From: a virus
Virus record (IMG/VR): IMGVR_UViG_3300037316_000073
Location: 1-45,170 of that record
Length of the DNA: 45,170 bases
Reading direction: 5' to 3' (one strand)
Both the position numbers and the translations under genes were made by a program. The notes under the pieces were generated by a model that saw only the letters and a list, made by a program, of their open reading frames with translations, was not told where the DNA came from and ran no database searches. Of the stretch, positions 1 through 8,791 are shown one piece after another (the first letter of the stretch is position 1; the number at the start of each line of letters is the position of its first letter).

Positions 1-432
1 GGACGCAACCCCGAGACCGGTTGTCGAGAACACGATGCCGAGCGGCGGAAGCAGGTGCGGAGCCAATGTCGCCATCGTGAAGCTAGCAAGGTTGCTAGTT
101 CCGCCGAATGAGCTGTAAAATAGGAACATGCTGCCGCAAACGGTTCCGAGAATGCCCCACAGGAACACCTGAGTGGCATAGAACCAAACACCAGCTAGCC
201 ACTTGCGGACGCGGCGCTTGTGCCATTCTTTCGGATCGGTAGCGTGCTTCCAGGCGACGTAGCCGATCGTTAAGTTTGCCGTGACTGCTATGGCTGCGAT
301 GATCTGCGTGATGTGGGTCACGTCAAACGAATAGATCAGCGTCGCAATGCCTTTTGAGGACAAGTAGAAGACGATAGTTCCGACAAGCAGTGTGATGACG
401 AACCACACATAGAGTGGGGTAAATTTTCCCAT
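1..432 (-). CDS. MotA/TolQ/ExbB-like membrane protein (partial, C-terminus off window)
   Basis: This open frame starts at ATG 432 and is still open at base 1, so only the first 144 residues are seen. Hydrophobic segments lie at about residues 8-27, 36-58 and 84-108, with a fourth beginning near 120. The stretch with LGTVCG (about 95-100) followed by STTGLGVAS (about 135-143) resembles the conserved core of MotA/TolQ/ExbB proton-channel subunits (LGTVxG ... TTxxGL). By family knowledge these form proton-driven inner-membrane channels, but the phage role is unknown. It begins 5 nt after the stop of the HtrA-like protease gene, so the two are surely cotranscribed from the promoter at 1541-1569. 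It could also be an unrelated multi-pass membrane protein, because the diagnostic C-terminal half is missing. Confidence 0.55.
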   Translation of the reverse strand, partial: MGKFTPLYVWFVITLLVGTIVFYLSSKGIATLIYSFDVTHITQIIAAIAVTANLTIGYVAWKHATDPKEWHKRRVRKWLAGVWFYATQVFLWGILGTVCGSMFLFYSSFGGTSNLASFTMATLAPHLLPPLGIVFSTTGLGVAS

Positions 433-437
433 GGTAG

Positions 438-1514
438 CTATTCTTTCTCTTTCGCTTGCGGTTGATGTTCTACTTCAATCGCTTGGATGATTTTGGAGCT
501 GGTATTGCCTGCACCTACGGCTACGTTTACCGTACTTATTTTGTTCTCTTGAGAAAGAACTTTGAGGGTCACACGGTCGCCTGTGTCCAGGACAAAGATG
601 TGATTTGGAAGGTCATCTTCTTCGACGAGCGGGAAAGGCGAATTGGTGAACTTGGTAGAGACTTCGAGAATCCTGTCACCAACCTTAGCCTTACCCTTCA
701 GCACTGAGTCCGGCAGGATTTCCTTAATAAGCATACCAACGCCTTCCGGTGATGGCGTGTACGAGACGCCAAGCCGAGGCCAGACGATTTTCTTGGTGTC
801 CTGATGGAGATCGCGGATGACTTTCTCGACGATTTCACTCGGGATCGCGAACGGAATCGAGCCGCCTTGAACGACTTTGATCATGTTGTTGATGCCGACA
901 ACCTGTCCCGCCATATTGAAGAGAGGACCGCCGCTGTTGCCATTGGTGATACGTAGATCGGACTGCATGTAGTAAACCGGCGACAGCGGCTCTATCTTGC
1001 GATAGGAAGCCGAGAGGTAGCCATGCGTCATTGTCCACGTCAGCTCGACGGGCATGCCGATCGCCCACACTTCGTCGCCCACCTTCAGATCGGAGGCTGG
1101 TGCGAAGCGAAGAATCTTGTACGGTACTTCTTTTCTGAATTTCTGCCAATCGTCCACGCGGAGCTGGGCAACATCCGCCAGCACGTCAGCGCCGACGACC
1201 GTCGCCTGATACCATTTCGTGCTTTTCTTAGTCCTGATGCGCAGCTGGTCTGCCTTCTGCATTCCCTCGATGACGTGCGCGTTGGTCGTGATCATCCCGG
1301 AATCGTCACTGAAAAACCCGGTTCCGACAGCGGTTCCCTGCTGTCCGGTTGCTGGATCAACCGTGCCGCCGGCTTCAATGAAAACGACGCCTTCCATTGT
1401 GCGGTCGACGAGATTGGGGAAGTCATTTCCGAAAATGTAAGAATTTCCGAGGAGCACGAGGAGGGAAACGCAGCTGATAAGCGTTATCAGCAAAGGGCGA
1501 AGCTGGATTTTCAT
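438..1514 (-). CDS. Membrane-anchored HtrA/Deg-type serine protease with PDZ domain
   Basis: The 358-aa product has an N-terminal hydrophobic anchor or signal segment (about residues 5-29), a trypsin-like domain and a C-terminal PDZ-like domain (about 250-340). The catalytic triad is visible: His80 in TNAHVIEG, Asp114 in LADVAQL and Ser194 in GNSGGPL. HtrA proteases degrade or process misfolded envelope proteins in the periplasm, so this product likely acts there, tethered to the inner membrane. I chose ATG 1514 over the upstream ATG 1553 because the promoter -10/-35 (1541-1569) overlaps the upstream codon and a GGAAAGG Shine-Dalgarno lies about 9 nt before 1514. The next gene, 5 nt downstream, is MotA/ExbB-like. 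A DegP-like protease is uncommon in phages. Confidence 0.88.
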   Translation of the reverse strand: MKIQLRPLLITLISCVSLLVLLGNSYIFGNDFPNLVDRTMEGVVFIEAGGTVDPATGQQGTAVGTGFFSDDSGMITTNAHVIEGMQKADQLRIRTKKSTKWYQATVVGADVLADVAQLRVDDWQKFRKEVPYKILRFAPASDLKVGDEVWAIGMPVELTWTMTHGYLSASYRKIEPLSPVYYMQSDLRITNGNSGGPLFNMAGQVVGINNMIKVVQGGSIPFAIPSEIVEKVIRDLHQDTKKIVWPRLGVSYTPSPEGVGMLIKEILPDSVLKGKAKVGDRILEVSTKFTNSPFPLVEEDDLPNHIFVLDTGDRVTLKVLSQENKISTVNVAVGAGNTSSKIIQAIEVEHQPQAKEKE

Positions 1515-1540
1515 AATTTGTGGCCTTTCCGGCTTTTTGG

Positions 1541-1569
1541 ATAATGCTCGCATTAACCTAAATTGTCAA
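1541..1569 (-). promoter_or_regulatory. Promoter for htrA-like operon
   Basis: On the minus strand TTGACA (1564-1569) is followed by 17 nt and CATTAT (1541-1546). The start site would fall near 1534, about 20 nt before ATG 1514. The sequence CGAGCATTAT of this promoter recurs exactly in the promoter before rIIB at 4334-4362. Confidence 0.7.
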
Positions 1570-1621
1570 TCGAAAAATAATGTGAACGAACTCGGGAATT
1601 TTTGGCGGTGTACGATCTCGC

Positions 1622-1650
1622 TTGACAAATCGAAGAAATTGTAGCATGAA
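1622..1650 (+). promoter_or_regulatory. Promoter candidate for rIIA
   Basis: TTGACA at 1622-1627, then 17 nt, then CATGAA at 1645-1650. The AGCAT just before and within the -10 matches the htrA and rIIB promoters. It is divergent from the htrA promoter, and the intervening 50 bp hold no gene. Confidence 0.5.
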
Positions 1651-1679
1651 TCTGGCGAAAGATAGGAAAACAGGTAGAG

Positions 1680-3944
1680 ATGAAAATAGAGACCGCCGAG
1701 AGAGTAGCCGAGTTTGCTGGTTTTCTTGAAGAGAAAAGCTTCACGATAGCAGCAAACGGTAAAGCTTTTCGGGTCCTCATTGATAAACTTTACTCAAACG
1801 TTCATCAAGCTATTGTACGCGAGCTGATGACGAATGCTTGGGATGCGCATGTTTCGGCGGCAAATCTAAAACCTTTCGAAATTCACGTGCCGACAGCGTT
1901 TGAGCCCTTCTTTTCTATTCGTGACTTCGGCTGTGCAATGACTCACTCAGAAGTCATGAACGTCTACTCGACGATATTCGAGTCAACCAAGGATGCTCGT
2001 GACGATCAGGTCGGCGCCTGGGGCCTTGGCTCAAAAACACCTTTCGCCTACACTGACACTTTTGGCGTGCAAGTCTGGCTAGATGACCGCCATAGGGTGT
2101 ATAATGTCTTCATAGATGCGACCGGTGTCCCAAAAATCGCCCTGGCGCTCGACGAAGAGAATGACGGTGCCGCGAACGGCGTTGAGGTATCCTTTCCAGT
2201 CGGTGTCAAAGATGCCGGTCTTTTTCGAACCGCGCTCGAAGTGGTTAGCATTGGCTTCGAAGTCAAGCCAAAATTTTCTGGTTCGCTCAATGTTCTGGAA
2301 TTAGAGAAGCGTCGTCAAGGTGCTGGCTGGTTCACGTTCGTCTATTCCAGTGGACCAACATGGTTGAAAAAGCCGGTTGCTCGGGTCGGCTGCGTCCTCT
2401 ATCCGATCAAGCTGGACGTGGTGTGTGATCTCATAAGAGACAAAGCGACGAAGCCAGAGTGCTGGCAGCTTTTGTCCAGCGTGCATGGTTTTCCGGGCAC
2501 GCCAATGATCCTCGATTTCCCAATTAGCTCGATCGAAGTCACAGCCAATCGTGAAGACTTATACTATTCGGAACGAACTGTCAAGTCTATTGTTGATAGA
2601 TTCGAGACAATCGTTCAGGAAATGAAAGCTGAGTTTTTAGCTAATATCAAGAAAGGCAAGACTCTCTATGAAGTGAATATGGAAGTCCTCGAAGTCTGCG
2701 AGATGTTCGCCGACGTTGCCTCTGGCGTCTCTAGCTATCTCCGTGATTTTGCTCGGCAACAGAGCTTCAAAGGACGAAAGCTTCTTCACAAAATCGTTTT
2801 TCGACATAGATACAAAACGGTTGAGGAAAAGAACGCTGCCGGTGAGGCAGTCATTTATCGAGTTCCGACTCGTTACAATAGCATTCAATTCGTCTACTAT
2901 CTAGGCTCGAAATTCATTCGTCAACCAGGACTGCAATTCTGTGATTCTGAGGAAATGTCTTGGACTCCGCGTGTTACCGACTTCTTCGTTGAGCTGCCGG
3001 GCGAAAAGGGTAAGCGCGTGCCGTACGCTGCTCGCCGCATTCGTCACGAGCGCAACGAAGCCGGCACGACCGTGCGCCACGATCTTATGTGGATCAAGAC
3101 ACCCTCACTCTCGGACCCTCACTTCGTAAAAATGTGGATCGGGCTCGGGCGCCCGCCTTATAAACTGGTCAACGATCTGGTGAGACCGCCGGGCATTCCG
3201 ACCGAGCGCTATATAACCCCGATGCGCATTTATAATTCGAATGCAGATACGTGGGAAAGGTATGACGATTTCGACGTTGAGAATGACGCCGGGTTTTATG
3301 TGATGCTCAACTGCGGGCTTCCGGAGCATATAAAGAGCGTGAAGCTCTGCGATCTGATCGGATTTCTGGAATCAAAGCGCGCGATCCACAATGCCCGTCA
3401 TATCATTGGCATCCCAAAGAGCCGCAAGTCAGTTCTCTCAAAATCCGATCAATGGATTGACATGGTTCCCGTCCTTAAAGCAGCCTACCGCAAAGCGCTC
3501 AACGTGAAGCAGGCAGCGGTCAGTTTCAGTGTTAAAGAGATCACAATCGACAAAGGGGATCAAGGCACGTTAGAAAGATTGAACCGCAAGCTTGGTAGGT
3601 TTGATCCGGCGTCGCCGTTCGTTCAAGCGATTAAAGCCTATGATCGGTTGGGAGCGATTGAGGCGACAGCTGCCGAATTTAAGAGTGCCTGGAATCATCG
3701 ATGGGTGCTTGATTATGAGGAGCGTGCGAAGCTCGACGAAGAATACAACGCGCTCGCCAAAAGTGACCCGGCGCTGGTTTCTGAGATTGGCTCTATCAAG
3801 TCTGCCATCGAAGGTGTTTTTCAAGCCTATCCTTTACTGCAAAAAGTGCCATATCCCGATCAAGATGCTTTGAAAGCACTCGACGACTATATTGTAGCGA
3901 TGGACTGTTTTAGAGGGGCGCTTGCTAGTGGCTTACAAAAATAA
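1680..3944 (+). CDS. rIIA: RIIA-like protein (GHKL-type ATPase fold)
   Basis: The 754-aa product is close in length to T4 RIIA (725 aa). The N-terminal domain shows GHKL ATP-binding boxes: ELMTNAWDAH with Glu48 and Asn52, RDFGCAM around Asp82, and the glycine box GAWGLGSKTPFA at about 112-123. In T4 RIIA acts with RIIB at the membrane and protects against exclusion by resident prophages (lambda Rex) and in lysis timing; the same role is inferred here. The ATG at 1680 follows an AGG about 5 nt upstream and lies 30 nt after a promoter candidate. The C-terminal half matches no domain I can name. The partner rIIB follows, but an HNH homing endonuclease gene is wedged between them. Confidence 0.88.
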   Translation: MKIETAERVAEFAGFLEEKSFTIAANGKAFRVLIDKLYSNVHQAIVRELMTNAWDAHVSAANLKPFEIHVPTAFEPFFSIRDFGCAMTHSEVMNVYSTIFESTKDARDDQVGAWGLGSKTPFAYTDTFGVQVWLDDRHRVYNVFIDATGVPKIALALDEENDGAANGVEVSFPVGVKDAGLFRTALEVVSIGFEVKPKFSGSLNVLELEKRRQGAGWFTFVYSSGPTWLKKPVARVGCVLYPIKLDVVCDLIRDKATKPECWQLLSSVHGFPGTPMILDFPISSIEVTANREDLYYSERTVKSIVDRFETIVQEMKAEFLANIKKGKTLYEVNMEVLEVCEMFADVASGVSSYLRDFARQQSFKGRKLLHKIVFRHRYKTVEEKNAAGEAVIYRVPTRYNSIQFVYYLGSKFIRQPGLQFCDSEEMSWTPRVTDFFVELPGEKGKRVPYAARRIRHERNEAGTTVRHDLMWIKTPSLSDPHFVKMWIGLGRPPYKLVNDLVRPPGIPTERYITPMRIYNSNADTWERYDDFDVENDAGFYVMLNCGLPEHIKSVKLCDLIGFLESKRAIHNARHIIGIPKSRKSVLSKSDQWIDMVPVLKAAYRKALNVKQAAVSFSVKEITIDKGDQGTLERLNRKLGRFDPASPFVQAIKAYDRLGAIEATAAEFKSAWNHRWVLDYEERAKLDEEYNALAKSDPALVSEIGSIKSAIEGVFQAYPLLQKVPYPDQDALKALDDYIVAMDCFRGALASGLQK

Positions 3945-4413
3945 AGATGATGACAAAAAATGGAGAGAAGCTAACGAGGATCATCTAAAGCAATATAAAA
4001 GAGACTACTACAGACGGAAGTATGGAAAAAATCGTGAAAAAATGTGTCCTAAACCTAAAAGACGCACAGATCACTTGAAGAGATACGGTATCACTATAAA
4101 TGAGTGGGAGAAGATGTTTGAAAAACAGGGTAAAATATGTGCTCTGTGTGGATCAGATGTCCCTGCCAAACACTCAAATCGATGGAATACGGATCATGAT
4201 CACGATACAGGGATAATTAGAGGAATTATTTGTTGCAGTTGTAACAATGGATTAGGTCTATTCAAGGATGATCCAGTGCTACTGCGCAAGGCCGCCAACT
4301 ATATAGAACTAAGCAAACCTCTTAATTTTTTACTTGACAATCGGAAAAAACCCGAGCATTATGCCGAAACTCAAACCATAGAGACGGACAGCAATGAGCA
4401 CGATCCCGCATAG
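3928..4413 (+). CDS. Endonuclease VII/HNH-type homing endonuclease 1
   Basis: The product is about 161 aa. The N-terminal third is very basic. It is followed by a zinc-binding nuclease core with CALCG, DHDHDTGIIRG and CCSCNNGLG, the pattern of the recombination endonuclease VII family (two CxxC pairs around a DHDHxTG motif). Free-standing members act as homing endonucleases that cut phage relatives lacking the gene. The likely start is GTG 3928, within the last codons of rIIA, with GAGGGG about 10 nt upstream; TTG 3922 is an alternative. The gene is visibly more A+T-rich than its neighbours, as expected for a mobile insert between rIIA and rIIB. A promoter for rIIB lies in its 3' end. Confidence 0.85.
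   Translation: MAYKNKDDDKKWREANEDHLKQYKRDYYRRKYGKNREKMCPKPKRRTDHLKRYGITINEWEKMFEKQGKICALCGSDVPAKHSNRWNTDHDHDTGIIRGIICCSCNNGLGLFKDDPVLLRKAANYIELSKPLNFLLDNRKKPEHYAETQTIETDSNEHDPA
4334..4362 (+). promoter_or_regulatory. Promoter for rIIB inside the HNH gene 3' end
   Basis: TTGACA at 4334-4339, 17 nt, CATTAT at 4357-4362. It shares the exact CGAGCATTAT block with the htrA promoter. The predicted start near 4369 leaves a 25-nt leader before rIIB ATG 4394. This lets rIIB be expressed despite the inserted endonuclease gene. Confidence 0.65.
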
Positions 4414-5422
4414 CATTACCGCCAATTCGATCTCGGTTCTGATCGATTATCGGATGCGCGTCATTCCGAAGTCGTCTGTGAACTTCGATGCAATTCGAGC
4501 CGAACTCGGCAAGGGCGAGAAGGCGGATATCGGCAAGCTCAAGTCGCTGGTTGACATTCCATCGTTCATCGCTCGGGTCACGGCTGGACGTATTCGCGTC
4601 TCCGACGACGAAGTGTATTTCAAGTCGGAAAAAGTCAACAGCTACGCGGCTCAGCGTCTTTTGGAGCACCTGAGAGACGGTGATTCGATCGAACCGCTTG
4701 CCAAGCTGCTCGACAAGCTGATGGACAATCCGAACCCGGCACTCCGCAACGATCTGTGGCTGTGGATCGAACAAGCCAATCTGCCGATTGCCGGTGACGG
4801 TGATATCTTGGCCTTCAAAAAGGTCGATCCGGAATATAAGTCGTTCCACAAGAACACCGATGGCACGTACCACGTTCATCGTGTCGGAACACGCGTTCAC
4901 ATGCCACGTGAGCATTGTGACCCGAACCGTCATTCGGTTTGTTCGACCGGGCTGCACTTCTGTTCATATGGCTATCTGCACACGTATGAAGGAACCAGCG
5001 GGCACGTCGTTATCGTGAAAATCAACCCACGTGACATTACCGCGATTCCGTCTGACGCCTCCGATCAAAAGGGACGCTGCTGTCTCTATGAAGTGGTCCA
5101 GGAAATCGACCAGGAGGAAGCTAAGCAGTTTTTCAGGGGTAACGTCGTCTCGCACGTCGGCACTTATGACGAGCCAGAGCCCGACGAACCGCCGGTGGAT
5201 TGGGACGATCATGAAGGCGGCTACGAGATCGGCGAGGGAGCTGCCGAGCCAGAGGCTGTGGTCAATGCCAGTGATGACGGATTCACGATCGTCATCGGCA
5301 GCAAGCGCGTCAGCCGCCAGCACCTGAATGATACCGTCGCCAGTCTCGGACAGCGCGGCGCCGCCAAGAAGCTCGGCATACCACGCACGTCGCTTCAGGA
5401 CGCACTCAAGCGCATGAAGTGA
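4394..5422 (+). CDS. rIIB: RIIB-like protein with C-terminal helix-turn-helix
   Basis: The 342-aa product carries the RIIB signature in its middle: AFKKVDPEYKSFHKN, GTRVHMPREHCD, CSTGLHFCSYGYLHTYEG and KINPRDITAIPSD. T4 RIIB (about 312 aa) works with RIIA in prophage-exclusion resistance and lysis control. After an acidic linker (about residues 255-285) the last 40 residues look like a Fis- or transposase-type helix-turn-helix (GQRGAAKKLGIPRTSLQDAL), suggesting nucleic-acid contact. It overlaps the end of the HNH gene by 20 nt and has its own promoter upstream. The next small gene starts in its stop codon (ATGA). Confidence 0.88.
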   Translation: MSTIPHSITANSISVLIDYRMRVIPKSSVNFDAIRAELGKGEKADIGKLKSLVDIPSFIARVTAGRIRVSDDEVYFKSEKVNSYAAQRLLEHLRDGDSIEPLAKLLDKLMDNPNPALRNDLWLWIEQANLPIAGDGDILAFKKVDPEYKSFHKNTDGTYHVHRVGTRVHMPREHCDPNRHSVCSTGLHFCSYGYLHTYEGTSGHVVIVKINPRDITAIPSDASDQKGRCCLYEVVQEIDQEEAKQFFRGNVVSHVGTYDEPEPDEPPVDWDDHEGGYEIGEGAAEPEAVVNASDDGFTIVIGSKRVSRQHLNDTVASLGQRGAAKKLGIPRTSLQDALKRMK

Positions 5423-5664
5423 TGAAGATGGTGGTTCAGCCAATCGATCAGCTTCGCACGCTGCAACAGTCCGCAGCAACGCGTGCTGAGAAACTTCGCG
5501 CCGAATCGGCACGCGCAAGCTGTGAAGCGCAGATCGCCGAAGCGGAGAGAAACGCCTATCGCGAGGCAATCAGCTTGCTTGAAGAGAAAGCGAAGCAACC
5601 GGTTTTACGAACTGCACCTGAAACCTTGGAGGCGCTTGGCGCCAAGACATTCCACGACAGATAG
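5422..5664 (+). CDS. Small coiled-coil protein
   Basis: This 80-aa protein starts in the rIIB stop (ATGA). Residues about 8-55 are rich in Ala, Glu, Arg and Gln with heptad-like spacing, suggesting one alpha-helical coiled coil. I do not recognise a family. The tight translational coupling with rIIB is the main argument that it is real. Confidence 0.6.
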   Translation: MKMVVQPIDQLRTLQQSAATRAEKLRAESARASCEAQIAEAERNAYREAISLLEEKAKQPVLRTAPETLEALGAKTFHDR

Positions 5665-5708
5665 CAACCTCGCCAGTACCCGGCTGGCTAAAAACAAGAA
5701 GAAAATGC

Positions 5709-6086
5709 ATGCCGGTAATTTACAAACGTTCAATCACTGTCAAGGACCTGAATGACAATCCGGATACGCTGTTTTTATTCTGCGAGAATGCGGAATATTC
5801 CGGCGACGATGAAGGACTCGCTAAATTCAGAGGCGAAGAAAACGCCGTTGGCATTCGCTTAAAGTACCGTTCAGGGAATAAGCGCTCCGCTCACATCTCT
5901 TGCGAGTCTAGCTTCGAAGGGTTCGCCTTCTTAGACGAAGATTTAGAGCCCGTCTTAGAGCACGCCAAAGCTGGCGGCACTGTTGTCATCCCGTCTCATG
6001 GTTTCGTTCCCTCGCGTCTCTGCGAGGACGTGAAGGCGTATCTGCTTGAGAAGTTAGAGGAGATGGAAGACGATGGTGACGAATAA
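5709..6086 (+). CDS. Conserved phage protein, DUF7831-like
   Basis: The 125-aa acidic protein contains LFLFCENAEYSGDDEGLAKF followed by RGEENAVGIRLKYR. This resembles a motif of many phage proteins (VFGDNxxRxGxGGxA..RGxxNAxGIPTK, DUF7831 from memory) but with the core glycines partly replaced, so the assignment is tentative and the function unknown. The C-terminus is strongly acidic. The next gene starts 14 nt inside its end, which supports translational coupling. Confidence 0.6.
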   Translation: MPVIYKRSITVKDLNDNPDTLFLFCENAEYSGDDEGLAKFRGEENAVGIRLKYRSGNKRSAHISCESSFEGFAFLDEDLEPVLEHAKAGGTVVIPSHGFVPSRLCEDVKAYLLEKLEEMEDDGDE

Positions 6087-6432
6087 ACCTTTTACTCACG
6101 ATTTTTGTCCTGAAGGGCGTGATGAATTCGCGGAGTATCTTGCCAGAAATGTGGATAAAGAGGGCTTTGCAATAGCACTGGCATTGTTGCATGTCGCGGC
6201 GGTGGCGGAAGAGTTGCCGGGTGCCATAAAAGAGCTTGGATATATGTCCGGTCTTTTAGACCAAGACAAAAACACGTTCGAAGTGATTGGCGATAAGCTC
6301 GGCGAGATTGCTGAGGCAATGGGCCTGCATCGCGTAAATAGCGTTGCCGATGCCGGCAACGATATTCGTATAGGGCTTGACGGAGTTGCTGATGCAATTA
6401 GCAGTCTTACATCGGCAGTGGAAAGCAAATGA
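6073..6432 (+). CDS. Hypothetical helical protein
   Basis: The 119-aa product overlaps its neighbours at both ends (start inside the previous gene, stop overlapping the next start). The body looks all-alpha, and its C-terminal half has a regular hydrophobic pattern as in oligomerising helices. No motif or cysteine pair identifies a function. Confidence 0.6.
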   Translation: MVTNKPFTHDFCPEGRDEFAEYLARNVDKEGFAIALALLHVAAVAEELPGAIKELGYMSGLLDQDKNTFEVIGDKLGEIAEAMGLHRVNSVADAGNDIRIGLDGVADAISSLTSAVESK

Positions 6433-6929
6433 TGACAAACCCGGATGACACTCTTCGAAATCGTATTGCTGCTCTTCATGACGCACTCCATTTCGATGGA
6501 ATAAGAGATAGAGCGAGAAGAATATACGAGAACCGTGTCTGGTTTAACTTAAACGAGTTACGAAAAGAAGCTGCGCTTTCTTTTGCAGAGAGCCGTGGCT
6601 GGAAATTATCAAAAGCCTCTTTCTCGTTCAGACAATTACGTGAAGGAAAATTCAGGCCAAATAGTGATGATTGGCGCTCAGACTTGCATTACAACGAACC
6701 AGGAGCGTCGGCTCCCGATCATTGTGAATATTTTCGCAAGCCAAAGTGCGAGGGCGGTAGGTTCATTATGCCGGCAGCTATCGTCAGCCATCCCTATGGA
6801 CCACCTGACGCTAATGTCCGTTTTTTCGAAGGAAATGGTTTCATCGCCGAACTACTTCCCTGGTCATGGTACTATCCACAAGGAACGTGTGCTATTGTGG
6901 TCACGATGAATGAAGATCGAGCTGCTTGA
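6429..6929 (+). CDS. Hypothetical protein
   Basis: The 166-aa product starts at ATG 6429 or 6432, overlapping the previous stop. It has a basic N-terminal half and a Trp/Tyr-rich C-terminal third (LPWSWYYPQ). No recognisable domain is seen. It overlaps the helicase start by 20 nt, so it belongs to the same transcription unit. Confidence 0.6.
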   Translation: MMTNPDDTLRNRIAALHDALHFDGIRDRARRIYENRVWFNLNELRKEAALSFAESRGWKLSKASFSFRQLREGKFRPNSDDWRSDLHYNEPGASAPDHCEYFRKPKCEGGRFIMPAAIVSHPYGPPDANVRFFEGNGFIAELLPWSWYYPQGTCAIVVTMNEDRAA

Positions 6930-8713
6930 CGGCGGCATTTACGCCGCGACGATCGCCTTCCAGCAACGACTGCGCTTTCGAGCTGACGGCTGGCTTTGGA
7001 ATCCAGACCTAAAAAAGTGGACGACCAAGGATAGGACGAAAGTCATCCCTTGGCTTCCATTCTGCGTCGGGCGCGCGCGTGAAGTTCTCGACGATCAGAT
7101 AGAGCACGAGCGCGTCAGGATGGCGCCTAGTTTCGCTGCGGACGCCGATATCGACATACCGGTGCCCGTAGCCTTTCATATACGGGACAGAAAACCGTTT
7201 GAGTATCATCCTTTTCAAAAAGCGGGAATCAAATTCATTCACGAGCACAAGGATACCCTGCTCGCCGATCCTCCTGGGCTCGGTAAAACCATTCAGGCGA
7301 TCGGCGCCTCAAACTTGGACGCATCAATCCGTCGCGTGCTTATTATCTGCCCGGCTTTCATGAAAATCCATTGGGAGCGTACCTGGACGGATTGGGACGT
7401 TAAACACTTATCGGTCGGCATCGCCCGAACGCACTCATACCAGAAGGATCGAGTTATTCATCGGGAGCATGTTTGGCCGAATAGCGACGTTGTGATTATC
7501 AACCCGGAGCTGTTGGAGGCGTTTGACGAACATACCAAGGCGCTCGAATGGGACTTGATGGTTATCGATGAATGGCACCTTGGATTCCCAACCGGCAAAT
7601 CAAAGCGCTTCAAGTCAGTCTTCGGCGGACGTTACACCAAACCCAAAAAGAAAGAAAAAGCCGAAGCCGGTGACGATGGACTTCCGTCCGATACGGGCGA
7701 AGAAGCGCCTGTTTCTAACCGGGACTCCCCTCACGGCGAGGCCGATTCAGCTGTGGTCGCTGTGTGAGAAGGTCGATCCGCGCGGGCTCGGACGCAGCTG
7801 GAAGAGTTTCATCTATCGCTACTGCGGCGCCCATCATGACGGGTTCGGCATTGACACTCGCGGCGCGACCAATCTGGATGAACTACAGTACAAACTGAGA
7901 ACATCCTTCATGATTCGCCGTGACAAAAAGGAAGTCATGGGAGAGCTGCCGCCGAAGTCGCGTCAAGTTATCGTGATGCCGGACGATGGCATTCAGAAAA
8001 AGGTCGAAAACGAGCTGTCGGCGGTTCGCGGGCTGGTTTCGCTCTACGAGAATTTAGTCGGGCTAGCGCCAGCAGAGTCGATCGAACAAACCGATAATCG
8101 CTTCTGGCAGGCAGTGGCAACGGTTCATGGGCGCTTCATCGACGCCAGCTTGCAGCTCTCGCAGGATTACAGTCTCGCCTTCGAGGAGCTGTCGAAGGCG
8201 CGCAAGGAGCTAGCTTTAGCTAAAGTTCCGCTCGCAATCCAGTACATCAACAACCTAATGGAATCGGGCGAAAAGGTCATCGTTTTCTGCCACCATACGG
8301 TCGTCGCTGAGGCGTTAAAATCACACTATCCTCAGTGTGCTTATATCACCGGCAAAGTCCCTACGCAGAAGCGCCAGGGGCAGGTAGACCGCTTCCAGGA
8401 CGATCCGAGCTGCAACCCAATGATCGGCAACATCGACGCTGCCGGCGTTGGATTCACGATGACAGCGGCGTCCCACGTCGTCTTCGTTGAACTGGTGTTC
8501 AACCCGTCAAATATGGAGCAAGCCGAAGACCGTGCATGGCGCGACGGGCAAGAGAACGCTGTGCTTGTTCATTTTCTCGTGGTGGATCACTCTTTCGATG
8601 CTCGAAATATCACGATTCTAGAAGAAAAAGCTGAGGTTTTAGAACAAGTTCTGGATTCCAACAAGTATCGTAGCTTAAGCTTTCTTGCGGATATGCTAGC
8701 CGAGAATCGTTAG
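6910..8713 (+). pseudogene. SNF2-type helicase, split by a frameshift
   Basis: Two frames together encode one superfamily 2 helicase. The first (6910-7767) has an N-terminal HARP-like segment, the Q region (YHPFQKAGIKF), Walker A (ADPPGLGKT) and motif II (VIDEWH). The second (usable from about 7640 to 8713) continues with motif III (LFLTGTPL), then VIVFCHH and the motif V/VI region ending AEDRAWRDGQ. Family members (SMARCAL1-like, phage DEAD/SNF2) are ATP-driven DNA translocases. The frames meet in an A-rich run at about 7639-7660; removing one A there gives a continuous protein of about 600 aa. It may be a sequencing or assembly error, a real mutation, or +1 frameshifting; the second half could also start at ATG 7676. 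It overlaps the previous gene by 20 nt. Confidence 0.8.
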
Positions 8714-8730
8714 AAAAATTTGCTAAAAAC

Positions 8731-8759
8731 TTGACTCTTTCCGTTAACCGTGCTACGTA
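8731..8759 (+). promoter_or_regulatory. Promoter for the HD-phosphohydrolase operon
   Basis: TTGACT at 8731-8736, 17 nt, TACGTA at 8754-8759, with an extended TGC before the -10. TGCTACG recurs with the same spacing at 14336-14342. It lies in the gap after the helicase and overrides a possible GTG start at 8750. Confidence 0.6.
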
Positions 8760-8791
8760 GAGAAATCATTTTCTACGGAAGCAGCTTTTCC

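Noticed and set aside
1551-1553. Upstream ATG giving a 371-aa HtrA
   Set aside because: It lies in the spacer of a strong promoter whose transcript would begin downstream of it; ATG 1514 has a good Shine-Dalgarno and a better signal segment.
8750-8752. GTG start for the HD gene
   Set aside because: It overlaps the -10 region of a promoter, so it would not be in the mRNA.
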